DNA from: Ianthella basta
Lineage: Eukaryota > Porifera > Demospongiae > Verongiida > Ianthellidae
Direction: 5' to 3'
Assembly (NCBI GenBank): GCA_964019415.1
Contig: OZ025874.1
Location: 4,925,196-4,989,195, forward strand
DNA: 64,000 nucleotides
Shown here: one piece after another, positions 43,301 to 54,420 of the stretch
Numbering within the stretch: position 1 is the first letter of the stretch
Layout of the letters: each line of letters starts with the position of its first letter
The notes under the pieces: model-generated
What the model was told of the DNA's origin: nothing
What the model saw: the letters and a program-made list of their open reading frames with translations, nothing else
Databases searched by the model: none
Made by a program: the position numbers and the translations under genes

Positions 43301-44570
43301 GCCAGTGTCTCTTGGTCATTGCATATTTTTGACTGTTCTAATATGAAGCGCCTTTCAGCGCTGAAATTGTTTTAAAGGGGCACCTATATTAGAAACTATA
43401 CGGTATTACACACACAATTATCAAGACTGTGCTATGCAATACTGTTCAACAATAGACAAAATACAATGGCGTAATACAAATCTCAATAAAATTAGAAGAC
43501 ATTAAGGAGTGGCCAACAGAAAAGACAAAAGAACAAGTAACAAGCAAAGTGAAGAGTTCTAACATTGGATTTGTCACAGAGCATAGCCACTCAGCAAGAT
43601 TTCTGATAATACCAAATTACCACCTGGACGTTTCTACCTTAGTCCTAAGTGTAGGAACGATAACTTTCAGAACAAGTAATCCTTTGAGGTAATGTACGTT
43701 ATATGGCACTTATACCCTTGCAAGTTGGTTTATTACAAGTATGGTATGTGACACAAGTTACTTACATATTTATGCGGTCTTGCTGTGTTGTTAATATGTG
43801 AATGGTTGCACAACAATTAGTAGACGTCGCATGGTATTATGCAACTGTGTGCAGCTTTCTGTAACTAGCATACGCACTTATTAGAACCATCAGATGCCTT
43901 ACACTGGAGCGAAGTGGGTCGAAACTCAAATAAGAGTTGACTCGGTTGAAGTGGTTTAGCGAGTGTTCACAAAGAGCGAAGTAAATTTCACCTAATCACC
44001 ACTGAGCAACCGGGAGTTACGAGCGTACTTCATAAGATCTCACGAGCAATTGGAAAGGGTTTGCTACTGTCGATGACTGTACTACCGCACAACAGCAAGC
44101 TACAGTGAAGGAGAGAAGTAGTCAGAACAGTGAGATTTCGACAATTCCTTCAATAACAGCAGTTCGGTATGAAGATCCGCGTTCACATGATGGGCAAAGC
44201 GACTGAACGCTGGTTTCCAACTGGCTCCGTGGTTAGTTTGGCCGCTTCTGTAAGTGGGCCTCGTTTTGACATCACGGGGTAAGGGTTACTATCATGAATG
44301 TCCCACTACACACTGCAAGGCACAGTGCGTAATCATGCACATCCCCGCAGAAGTCGTTCCGCAACTGCCCTTTTGCCAATTTATGGGTGCCTGTGTCTTA
44401 TATGCGCAAATTACTGCAAATTCACGCAAGTAACTCGCATCATGTATCGTAGGTTAGCAAAGGCACCTGCACAGCACATTGCCGCCTAGGTTCACACCAA
44501 TTTTCCCTCATGGCCATTTATTCTGTGGTCCCTACCCACTTTACCATATACAAGTGCATGCAAACACTTT
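43301..44570. other. No gene recognised
   Basis: No convincing exon, repeat or TIR. 44160-44300 is relatively CpG-rich and could be a promoter region, but nothing fixes a transcript. Confidence 0.35.
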
Positions 44571-44574
44571 GCCA

Positions 44575-44778
44575 TTACATCACTTCATATGAATCACTTT
44601 CCTTCAAGTTAACCCTACCTTTGTGACAGAAGTCAGCTATGCCTTTTGAGCAAAGACAGCAAGGTATCATCGAACTGAAGATTAAGTACCAAAAAGCAGC
44701 AAACATCCCCACAGGAAAAGCAATAAAGATGAGAAGTAGGAACCACAAAATGGAGTATAGCCATCCACAGTTAGCCAT
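44575..44778 (-). CDS. Small two-helix membrane protein
   Basis: From ATG 44778, 67 residues: MANCGWLYSILWFLLLIFIA begins a hydrophobic stretch that continues FPVGMFAAFWYLIF, then a Cys-rich CCLCSKGIADFC and a polar tail. One long or two short membrane segments are likely. A good acceptor (TTTTCCATGCAG) lies 11 bp upstream of the ATG, so the 5' UTR is probably spliced. It resembles small invertebrate membrane proteins with a FPVxxxxAxxY motif, but I cannot name a family. A possible donor inside (CAAAG/GTAGGG) could alter the C terminus. Confidence 0.5.
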   Translation of the reverse strand: MANCGWLYSILWFLLLIFIAFPVGMFAAFWYLIFSSMIPCCLCSKGIADFCHKGRVNLKESDSYEVM

Positions 44779-44820
44779 TGCTACAGTCCTGCATGGAAAA
44801 TAAATAGAAAGAAGCGACAT

Positions 44821-46235
44821 GCTGGTACTGGGCTAAACTAAGTAAAACATACAAATACAGAGACAAAGAACATGAATTGAGGGTTGGGGAGGTCATCCAA
44901 CAAACTGTTGAAGGAGCATTCCAAATATGGTGCAATCAGAATTGGAAACAAGATGACTGAGTCAGCAACTCCTGCTGAACTGAACTATACGTATCTGCAT
45001 GGAATTGTATGCAGTTACCTGAACAATATTTCCATTCTCTTTGCCCTTCTGTTTTTGAGGCCTGACTCTAACTGTGCATGTTCTTTGTCTGAACATTTTT
45101 TAGGCAGTGTCAGAGATCACCTCAACCCATTTGTCCCATTAGTGCAATTACATGTATGAACTTACTGTTTGCAATAATAATGGTGATAATTGTGATATAA
45201 ATTGCCCAGTTGTTCCAGAGTAAATTCCTTCATAGCAGCAAGACGTGGATACAGAGGATGCGTTGTATTCATATGATATAAGTCCAAATAAAGGCTCTGG
45301 CCTATCTAGAGAGACGTTCAGTTGAACCTGCCTCTATTTGATCTGGCTTCTATAAAAGCACAATGATCTCAATCCTAGCCTCAAGTCCCATACAATGTTT
45401 GTTAAAGACATCATGGCTGATGACATCTGTGGATGATGTAATTAAGCACATACAGATATTGCTAGTAGGGAATGTTGCAGATAAGCTAGCACCTTCTATG
45501 AAGATGCAAGCTAGTGTGGCATTTCCTTGTAATGAGTGACAGGGTCACAGCTCCTAGTTCCTGAACCTTTTCTGCCAGTATACACAGTGTGTATGTTTGA
45601 AGACAGTACACCATCCCTGCATTCCTCGTGCTCTGGAAAAATTCCATATCCCTGCTTTCTGTACTTTTACAAGGTGGACTATACAAGCTGCACATCAAGC
45701 TTGACAGTGATGTAGGCCTGTACTACTCCTCATTTCTTTAATTCTGGGCTGGAGGTAGCAACTAGCATCTACACTCTGCTTCAGCTGCAAATTAACTCAA
45801 AAACCATGACTGGAAACTAATAGAGCAGCAATGAAAATGGCAGGCAAATACGTGGCATGACTACGTCAGACAAAAATGGCAGACAATCTGGCCTTTTGTG
45901 CAATGGAACCCAAGGAGGACTGCATTGGTGCACCATGCAGTTGACACTGCCTGTAGATGGAGCGCCTAGAGAGAACCTGTTGAATGAGGAAAGAGATTCA
46001 CTATGGTAGACAATGTAAGTTATAACAGCAGACTGTCAGTTCAATACCAGGAAAAGTATGTTCGACACAAAAATGTGATAATGTTCTAGGTGAGGCACTA
46101 CACCCTGGAAGAGTACTATGATGGTCCCATGCACCTCATTATAGATGCACACTATGCACAAAAATCTGATGTCCTCCAAATGATCCTTGAGGGTGCAACA
46201 CAGAAGTTTCCCACGTAGCAAGTGGCTTACCATTC
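44821..46235. other. No gene recognised
   Basis: ORFs at 44884-45159 (+) and 45486-45698 (-) lack splice support and homology I recognise. No repeats noted. Confidence 0.35.
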
Positions 46236-46289
46236 TTGTCTGAAGAAAAGAAGATGCCAAACTGGGTGACACACCGAAACAGACTGGTA

Positions 46290-46560
46290 TCTGGAGATCC
46301 AGTCTCACCAGCCAAATTATGTCAAGAGAAAATAGAAGGTGTGACCAGACTGGACAGAGTTTGGAATGAAGACATCAGAAGAAGACTGGGGGTTGAAGCA
46401 GTGCTAGCAGTCGCAGACAGGAAGAAGGAGTGGAGAGAGAGGATTGAAGGAATATCAAAGGAGAGGTTGGTGAGGAGGGTGTTTGAAGAGGATGTGTGCA
46501 GAAGGATACCGAGAGGACAGCCAAGAAAGAAGTGGATAGATGACATTTCTCATACATAGT
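46290..46560 (+). pseudogene. LINE C-terminal fragment
   Basis: TRLDRVWNEDIRRRLGVEA, KKEWRERIEGISKERLVRRV and the PRGQPRKKWIDDI end are typical of the region after the RT in LINE ORF2. The catalytic part is missing upstream. Confidence 0.6.
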
Positions 46561-46609
46561 AAATATTAATGCCAGAGCTGCATGTGTTAAATAAATGTGG
46601 AGTCTCTGG

Positions 46610-47275
46610 GCCTCTGAAAGTTTGATGGCGAACCGCTCCCATGCACAGGAGGTTGGCGAGTGAAATTTGGCCTAAACTCTTTCGCCGTTCCTTCCTTGGC
46701 TGTTGGCTGCTGGAAAACGCCAACGATTCAGTGCACCCTACAGCACGGCATTGTAGTGCTTTGAATGTTAGGTGGCAATCTGCTCGCAGGCGCATGAGAA
46801 AAAGTGAGTTCTGTCCAACTTCTCTATGGCAACATGGCAACCACCACTAGAATAGGCCTGCTTTTGAAAATGGTGATCTTGACACGCAGCAGCAACAGAT
46901 GAAATGATTGGGAAAGTTTGGTAGCAATCCACTCGCTGCCGTTGGAGAAGTTTGGTGCACAAGTGAGCCCAAACTTTTCCCTCTTGGTACGCTGCAAGAG
47001 TAGTTCGTCTCTGAACACCTTTCCCCTGATGACGCTCTAAGGCATAGCATGGTGCCTCTGAGAAAGTTTGGTAGCAAACCGCTACTGAACACAGGAAGGG
47101 TCGGTGAATGAGTTTTCTCAAAAACCTGTTCGCTTCCCCCTCTTTGGTAGCGGGCCATTAAAGAATGAAAACCTTATTGTGCAGCCTACACCACGGCGTC
47201 GCAGTGCTGGAAATGTTTGGTGGCAATCCGTCAGCGGGCGGCCGAGAAAAATCGAAACAAGGTTGCTCCCGGCTC
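46610..47275 (+). repeat. ~150-bp divergent tandem repeat, about 4.5 units
   Basis: The marker GTTTGGTRGCAAWCCGCT recurs at about 46620, 46768, 46915, 47066 and 47215, spacing 147-151 bp. Between markers, units share GCAC...GCTTTGA/CTGGAAATG and similar phrases but have diverged. Because the unit is a multiple of three, long ORFs cross it on the minus strand with a repeated SGLLPNF phrase. Confidence 0.7.
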
Positions 47276-47302
47276 CTCTTTATATAAATAGACATAATAA
47301 AA

Positions 47303-47362
47303 TTCTTCTACAAAATTGTAAGGATGTAGGGATGGCATAAAAAGAACAGAAACAAGTAAAGG
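47303..47362 (+). repeat. Dispersed repeat with GGATGTAGGGATGGCA core, copy 3
   Basis: TTCTACAAAATTGTAAGGAT, GTAGGGATGGCATAAAAAG and CAGAAACAAGTAAAGGCT, as at 31905. Confidence 0.65.
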
Positions 47363-47740
47363 CTGATAGGTTGACTGCTTCTGCAAGGAGAGTGCAATCA
47401 GCAGCCACGTCCATGCAATTGTCTTGGTTCTGTACACGATTTGTCACATTCGACAGCAGAGATGATAGAAATGGCTTAAGTGTGCTGGCAATCCTGAAGA
47501 AATGTTGCAATAACTTGCAGCAACTCAATCGTGAAAGCGGTCTGACAATCAAGCCCAATCCACTGGATGGCTCATTGGCTACGTACGTATGGGTCATACC
47601 AGGGGTGCGAATGCAGTACAAGGCCCTGCCATGGTTCAGGGTAGACACACTTGGCCTAGGAGTACAGTGAGCTAATACATGGAATGCAATTATTAAGGTG
47701 CTGGTATTGCACAACCCCAGGACCTTGTCCGACCCCCCCC

Positions 47741-47760
47741 AGGTTAGGGTTAGGGTTAGG
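47741..47760 (+). repeat. Interstitial telomere-type repeat (TTAGGG)3
   Basis: GGTTAGGGTTAGGGTTAGG after a poly-C run. Too short to be a telomere; a short internal tract. Confidence 0.85.
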
Positions 47761-47779
47761 CTGGCATTTATATTAGGCA

Positions 47780-49110
47780 ATTAACGCCTACAGGCGTTGT
47801 CCATTTTGTCGGTTGATCCGATTCTTCGAATCAGCCTGGGCCCGACTCGCTGTTGTGCGACTTGCCGTAGCAGAAGCCCACCGAAGGTGGTAGCCCTGCT
47901 AGTATATAGATATTTCTCTGTACTTAGGGTGACCTCCTACTGAGGAGAAAAGCTGTCTGAGTGATTGATTGATTGAAGCATACGTATAATGGTCAGACAA
48001 GTCTGGAACAGCTGTCAAAGTAATGATGCATACTTTGAAGAGTTAACCCACATAGCGTGTCAGATAGCACTAATCCACAATCGCTTGGATTGGGTATCAC
48101 ATGTATTTAAGACAAAGGGTACAGGTACAGATAGGTATGGAATGTTCTGAAGGAGATAAATATGTTACAAAAGGAGTAAACATGACATGGCCCAATTTAT
48201 ATGTATACCTTTACAATGGTGTGCCACCAACTGCACCACCTTGTGACCTGACAAATGCAATGAATACATGAACCGTTGGCTTAGCAAATGATGACATGTG
48301 TACCTCAGACTGGATAGCAGTGTTCATTGTGTATCATAGTTATAATCAACAACCAGTCAACAGATTGATGATTGTATTAATTTTTAGCTGAAGAAATCCC
48401 GGCCGGAGAACTGTCAGTGGATGCAGAGACATGTGTACTTGCGGCTGGTTGTGTTGCTCCCTGACCATATGTACTAGGGTGCACAGACAGAATCAGGCTT
48501 GCCTCCATAATAATTGCATTGTCTAGCAGGACAGCCGAAGCTATCTATGGAGATGGCACGGTGCTAAGTTGGCTAGAGGTCACCTCCTGTGAGACCAGTG
48601 CATTCGTGATATAGTTGTGTCTGTACTTGTCAGTTGATCGGTAATTTTAAGATCTTAGCAGAAGTTACAAATCTGTCAGTCACCGCCTCAACATCCTCTG
48701 TAGGCTAAGCCATAAGGCATAGCAGAGTAAAACAGTACATACCCTTAGGGGTGGAATAGTGGCGAAGATTATATCGGAAATTTGTGTACTGCCTACGTAC
48801 AACCCGACTCATGCGGTGGTACAATGTTTCTCAGATTCCGAAACTACACAAATGAAACACAAACCCTACATTGTACGCATACGTACATACGTAGCTACAG
48901 GCACACATGGCACTACCTAGGCGGTAAATATCCACAAAAACTCTTACATGAATTACCGCACGGCGTGTGGACTACATAGATACAGCTGTGAGGACTCACC
49001 TGAGAGTACAAGGCGCGAACGAGCTACAAGCAAGACCAATAAGAAACAAGACTTATTGGGATAGATACGGTACGAGCTTACATAGTTTGTGGGCCAGTGA
49101 CCCAGGGCCA
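47780..49110. other. No gene recognised
   Basis: A TGAT tail at about 47957-47973 probably ends a decayed retroelement. No exon recognised. 49091-49119 contains CCAGTGACC-type short repeats into which the RecQ/DUF6589 element inserted. Confidence 0.4.
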
Positions 49111-49119
49111 GTGACCAGT

Positions 49120-49208
49120 TAGTCTGGCTCGCTAGACCGTCCCGTAAGCGCCGGTAGGCGTGGAAGGGAAGGGACGGTCTAGCGGCAATAGCGATTAGTT
49201 CACACCTT
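49120..49208 (+). repeat. Left terminal inverted repeat with internal palindrome
   Basis: GCTAGACCGTCCC at 49130-49142 and its complement GGGACGGTCTAGC at 49171-49183 form a stem within the TIR, so each end can fold into a hairpin. The rest (GGCAATAGCGATTAGTT, CACACCTT) is shared with the right end. A CCAAT motif (ACCAATCAGATG) follows just inside at about 49213. Confidence 0.85.
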
Positions 49209-49259
49209 CTCGACCAATCAGATGCCTTAGCACCGAATCGGTGCAACTGTATTCATGAA

Positions 49260-50930
49260 GTGTTAAACAGGCTACCGGCAAAATGGAGCGGAAGGTGTGA
49301 CAACCGAATGCCATCGTTTCCAGGATCAGTTGAATTCGTGCAAGCAGCAAGTAAGACAAGGGACCACCGTGAAACCAGACGAGAGCCACCGTTTCCAGGA
49401 TCCGGTGATTTCGCGCAAGGACTCAAGCCAATGGACGTTAATCGCTATCGCTTCGAGGACGCTGTGAAGTTCGCGCTTGGAAGCTTACAGAAAACATACT
49501 TGCAGCTGTCTGCGCACCAAAAGGAAGCCCTGAAGAGCATCCTCAGTGGAAAAGACACTTTCGTTTGTCTTCCCACGGGTCATGGTAAATCTATCATTTT
49601 CGAGTGCTTGCCGTACTGCTGGGATTTCTTGCGCACTGACAGTGCTCCGTCGTCAGAACAAGTAGTGAAGCCATCGTCGGTATTGGTTGTGTCACCACTG
49701 ATTTCACTGATGAACAGTCAGGTGGGTGAGCTGCACAAGCGAAATCAGAGTGCTGTCAGACTGTCACAGGATATTTCCAAAGATGATGAGCTGAAATTGT
49801 TGAATGGCTCCATTCGTTACGTATTTGCTTCTCCAGAGGCTCTCGACGAGGGACGGTGGAAGTCTGTTCTGTTGAAACCCAGCTTCAGCTTAGCAATTAA
49901 AGCTGTGTTTTGTGATGAAGCTCATTGTGTTGAAGTCTGGGGTGGTGGGGTATTTCCTTTTCGCCAGAGCTACTCCAAACTGGCCTCTCTTCAGTCATTT
50001 TTCACATCAACAGTGCCCTTTGTGGCTCTAACAGCCACAGCATCTACTTCTACACGGTTGAAGATCTGCAAGTCGCTCAATATGATTGAGCCTGTCATCA
50101 TCACTACTTCGCCTAATCGCATCAATCTACGCTACAGCGTAATCCATGTGGAAGAAAGCATTGTCAGTCGGTTCACCTGGCTGCTTGAAGAACTGAGAAT
50201 GGAACAAAGCAATGCCACAAGAACTGTTGTGTTTTGTCGCTCCATTGCAAGCTGTGCCAGCTTGTATCGCCTGTTCGATTTTACTCTCAAGGATGAGGGA
50301 TATGTTCCCAGAGGTGTCATTAATGTCAAAAATGCACTATTTGGCATGTTCCATTCCAAAATCACTGATTATGAGCGAAGTGCATTATTGGAGTCATTTT
50401 CGAAGCCAGATGGAGTTTGTCGTATTTTATTCAGTACCATTGCCTTTGGAATGGGCCTCAACATTCCAAACATCTACAGAGTAATACACGATGGCCCAGC
50501 TGAGAGCGTGGATCATTATGTGCAAGAAAGTGGCAGAGGGGGTCGTGATGGACATCTATGCGAAGTTGTACTGTACCTGTACTCAGGGTCAACCAGAGGT
50601 AAAATCAGCTCTGAGATGAAGATGTATTGCAAGAACAAGAAATGTTGCCGTAGAATTCAGTTGATGGAGTGCTTTCCAGGGCACATTGAATTTCCCCAGC
50701 CAGCGCATATGTGTTGTGATATATGTGCCACTGAGTGTCTCTGCAATTGCACTTGTGGAATATGCCATTGCACTATGGAGAACTCACCATGCAGTGAGTG
50801 TTGCACATGTGTCAACAGATGTACACATGTCCCCACTAGCACTATTACATCAGAGGAGGGAGCTTCACAACTAATGTACGAATCAACTTCAGAATCGGAT
50901 GAGGAAAGCCCCAAATCAGATTCTTCCTGA
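49260..50930 (+). CDS. RecQ-type DEAH helicase of the transposon, cysteine-rich tail
   Basis: Single exon, up to 556 residues; an in-frame Met at residue 58 (49431) may be the true start, since residues 20-55 are a duplicated FPGSVEF/FPGSGDF segment. Helicase motifs in order: QLSAHQKEAL (83-92), Walker A PTGHGKS (105-111), SPLISLMNSQV, DEAHCVEVWG with the aromatic-rich loop (219-240), ALTATAS (256-262), VVFCRS, then ILFSTIAFGMGLNIPN and QESGRGGRDG (422-431). A RecQ zinc-binding domain follows (C457, C462, C463, C471, C485, C486, C489), then a second Cys cluster (CLCNCTCGICHC, 493-504). There is no winged helix or HRDC domain. It would unwind DNA with 3'-5' polarity by family; a role in transposition is inferred from its place inside the TIRs. 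Confidence 0.9.
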   Translation: MLNRLPAKWSGRCDNRMPSFPGSVEFVQAASKTRDHRETRREPPFPGSGDFAQGLKPMDVNRYRFEDAVKFALGSLQKTYLQLSAHQKEALKSILSGKDTFVCLPTGHGKSIIFECLPYCWDFLRTDSAPSSEQVVKPSSVLVVSPLISLMNSQVGELHKRNQSAVRLSQDISKDDELKLLNGSIRYVFASPEALDEGRWKSVLLKPSFSLAIKAVFCDEAHCVEVWGGGVFPFRQSYSKLASLQSFFTSTVPFVALTATASTSTRLKICKSLNMIEPVIITTSPNRINLRYSVIHVEESIVSRFTWLLEELRMEQSNATRTVVFCRSIASCASLYRLFDFTLKDEGYVPRGVINVKNALFGMFHSKITDYERSALLESFSKPDGVCRILFSTIAFGMGLNIPNIYRVIHDGPAESVDHYVQESGRGGRDGHLCEVVLYLYSGSTRGKISSEMKMYCKNKKCCRRIQLMECFPGHIEFPQPAHMCCDICATECLCNCTCGICHCTMENSPCSECCTCVNRCTHVPTSTITSEEGASQLMYESTSESDEESPKSDSS

Positions 50931-51013
50931 CAAAAATAATATAATGCACATGTAACAGTTGCACTATATTTGTTAATATAGATACATTATAATTGTCAAT
51001 TTATTATGTCAGG

Positions 51014-54000
51014 TCACGTTCCTTTCCTTTTCAAGTGCTCTGTGTACTTCATTTTCAGCGCAAATTCTTCCAGCTTATTGTCCATCCACTTTGTGAACCG
51101 CTGCCATCTTTCATCTTGCCGTATTTCACTGTACAAATGACTACTTATACCTTTGAAGTGTGCGTATTGCCTTCCAGGAATGTGCTTGCATGCTTTGGTC
51201 GCCATGAGTTGCTGGTATATCGTCTGCCTGTCCATGCTGTCAGATGGTACAACATGATAACCACTATCCTGTATGATGTTCAACTGCTTGTCCACCTGAG
51301 CGATGCATGCTTCCACAGCAGGAGAGGCATGTGCAGTCTTCTGTACACTTGATTCAGTGAGGTGTGGTGAAAAGGAGCTAATGTCATCTTTGAATGTGCG
51401 ATTCATATGCTCCAAGTGCAAGTCAAGGGGTTTGTTACCGCCTACTCTCCCTCGTGGATTACATGTCCGATTCCAAGTCAATTCATGAGCCTGCTTCTCA
51501 TTGAGGGCAATCTTGACATCACTTAGGAGATGCATGGCCTCCAGAGCATATTTGTTCTTTCCTGCCTGTTTGAAAAGCACAAGGAGGAATTTCCACAGCC
51601 GGATCATGCGCCCACCATCACCTTCTCGAATTGCATCCTCCATACCCCAAGCTAGCAAGCCCATTCCAAGAACTTTGGACGAGTAGCTGTTCAAGTCATC
51701 ATGGTGATGAGGAGTCCTCAGGCTATCATTAGGGCACAGGACTATGGTGTCCACAACATTGGATGCCAATTGGGTCAGGCAGTCCATTCTCTCCTTTGAT
51801 GTTGCAGGTAGATCGCACTTCAGGACAGTGCGAATGTCTGCAGATTCCAGGGACTCAATGTTGCTCATGGTTGCGAAGACAGCCAAGATCATTGCTTCCA
51901 GAACAACCGACAAGAAGCTCTGGCATGCATGCAAGTCCTTCTTAGGGTCCTGCACAACATTTCTTCGGTCAATCAGTGTGCGCAGCTGATACAGTGTGCA
52001 TTGATCTCGAGATGATGATGTGGAGTACAGTGTATCCCAAATGACCTGATAATAGGCTTGAAGAGCATGCCAATCTTCAACTTTTGCTATCAATCCTTCC
52101 AGCCTTTGGGAAGGTTTTGGTGCTTGCAAACGAGCCATCTTAGCACCTCGTATCCGCTCACATGTGAGCTGGTCACCTCCAACAAACACCGGTTTCAATC
52201 CATCTGCTGATCCACGCTGTGGCACGTACTTGTGGAGTGTCTCTAATATCTCGATCATGTCCTCTGTCACATTTTCATTCTTCAGCAGAACACCTAATGG
52301 CACCTGCAAGAAAGGTATTTACAAGGTAAATATACAATTGACCATGAATAATTACACTTTTTATATATTAAACTTAGACTCTGTAGCTATTATACTATAT
52401 TAAATAATACAATGTTATTGCAATACCATTGTTATTATTGCATACTAGTGTATAGGACATAAAACTCACAATCTCACTGGCTTTGGTCATTTCATGTGAA
52501 AACGTATGGAGAATGTGTTGTGGTACAAAATCTTGGAATATTTGCAGGCAAGGGACATACTGCACCAAAACTCTGGCAACGAGAACAAGGAATTCCTTGC
52601 GCAACAAGCTGCAGTCATTCTCAGTTGGCACAAAGAGGGAATGGTCTGCTTGCAGAAAGCTGCCGACAGGCTTTTCATCTGGTAGATCTGCATATAAAGT
52701 CAGATGGTATGAAATTTGAACAGCTATACATCATGAGGACAAGAGCATATAATATGGGCTTACCTGCATGGACTCTGTTCTTAATAGCATATACTTGAAA
52801 CCAATGGAAGGTTTTGGATTTCCGGTCTGCCGTCATGTACCTAGGTTTCTGGTACACATCCACATTGTCGCCAATGAGTTGAAATGTCACCGCACCTATT
52901 TACACAAAAGGATATATAGGAAGCTGAATGTATTCCTGTATGAGTATATACAATTAAGTTGCAATCACATATATTGTACAATGTCATGTAAAGAGATTTT
53001 TCTATACGCACTAGCTTGACAATTTAATCGGTAAATGATTGTCCATGGCCATGGATTGAAAACAACACTTAACACCACTACCTGTTAATGGTCATGGCAT
53101 GAGTCATTGAGCAGTGCACTACTCAATAGTGCATGAATTATAATGACCAGACATCATGTGTGTAGTCATGGTACATACAGTGCAGACATGTATGCATAGT
53201 TTATACTAACCATCTGCCATCCATTCAATGACTTTATGATCGAATCCTGATCCCAGGTCATCCAGCTTTCGATAGAGTGAACGGGGTGAAATCGCCAGAT
53301 TGAGATGGTTCAAGCGTTCTATTGTCTATCATAGCAAAAGGAACACCACCATGTGATCAGTACAGTTGCAAGCAAATGTGTTGAGAAGCACACAGTGCAC
53401 TCACCATGGTTGATGAATTGCCATGCCAGAGTATCAAGGACAGCAGGTGTTGGATTGCAGCCATGTGCATATTCCTTTCTTTCAAAAGAGCTGATGCAGC
53501 TAGCACGCATGTAGAAGCAGTGCTTGAAGGTGTCTTCCTCTTGTACTTGGTACTTAGTGATGTGGCAGCTGATTTGAGCACTGCCCAGAGAGTAGGAGAG
53601 TTTTCCTTCAGTTCCCTTTCATAACTGTCCCAGTTGAACTCTGCGAAATCTGTAATTGACATTGTCCTAAACACAGTGTGATTCTTTGAGCACAACTTAC
53701 TGCATTCATGATCAATGATGGATTCAAGATCTCCCAGTTCAACTTTTGGCCTCAAGTGTGGTAGTGCTCTGGTGCCAGAACGGGGTATTGGGATTCTGGA
53801 TGGTCTTTCCGCCGACTGTGTGTTATTCACAGGGCTTCTGGTACGAGGCTGCAGCTGATGTGTGTGATGCACTATCTGCTCACTTTCTGTGCTCACTGAC
53901 GAGAGGGTGCTCACACCTGGCATTGGAGATGGAAAGAGTGCTCGGGCAAACCTTGTGTCTACTTTTTCACTGCTCTCCTTTGAGCGCTTAGCGGCGGGAG

Positions 54001-54325
54001 ATCGAGCAGCCGACGATGGAGAGTGTTGCACTGGACTAGAAAGCATACTTACGCGCTTTGATAGTGAAAAGAAAGTCTTCGCAGTTGCAAGCTTGTCGCG
54101 CAGTGCACGTTTCCTCGCTTCCACATCCTCTTCCATCTTCTTCAGCGCGAGTACCCATCTATAGCAGCTACCACACACGTAAGAAGGACATCCTTCCGCG
54201 CTGATGTCCAGCTCGTGGGCAAGTGCAAGTCCAACGGTACTGAGCTGGCCGGTGCTCAACACTAACGAATACTTTCTGTCCAACGATCCACAACAAACAC
54301 GACAGAAACGCTTGTACTTCTCCAT
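51014..54325 (-). CDS. Five-exon DUF6589-like protein, probable transposase (891 aa)
   Basis: Exons: 54325-53405, 53325-53211, 52895-52764, 52687-52470, 52303-51014 (stop). Every border is AG/GT and the phases close, giving 891 residues. N terminus: FCRVCCGS and YVCGSCYRW, two C-x2-C pairs about 45 residues apart, like a ZAD-type zinc finger. A long disordered Ser/Pro region follows. The C-terminal half matches DUF6589 as I know it: IGDNVDV (D355, D358), VGGDQLTCERIRG (D506), EDWHALQ (D539), REGDGGRMIRLW (D691) and PLDLHLEHMN (D756, E760). The regular acidic residues suggest an RNase H-fold transposase; that is inference. Start chosen at MEKYKRF since the upstream in-frame extension begins with GTG. 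AATAAA lies about 15 bp past the stop. Confidence 0.85.
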
Positions 54326-54420
54326 GCGGATTCGCGTGCACACACTGCTCTAGCAAAACGTTCTGCTGCTTTGTAGCAAACCACAGGAATGTCTGGCGCG
54401 AGGTGTGAATCTGATAATTC

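Noticed and set aside
46550..47158. Minus ORFs of about 100 codons as a gene
   Set aside because: They run across the 150-bp tandem array and owe their length to its period being a multiple of three.
47741..47760. Telomere end
   Set aside because: Only three TTAGGG units inside unique sequence; an interstitial tract, not a chromosome end.
49260..50930. Helicase as a host RecQ (BLM/WRN/RECQL) gene
   Set aside because: Single exon, lacks RQC winged helix and HRDC, has an odd Cys tail and lies within TIRs with a target duplication.
52395..52890. Plus-strand ORFs opposite the DUF6589 exons as a third gene of the element
   Set aside because: They are shadows of minus-strand exons with verified splice phases.
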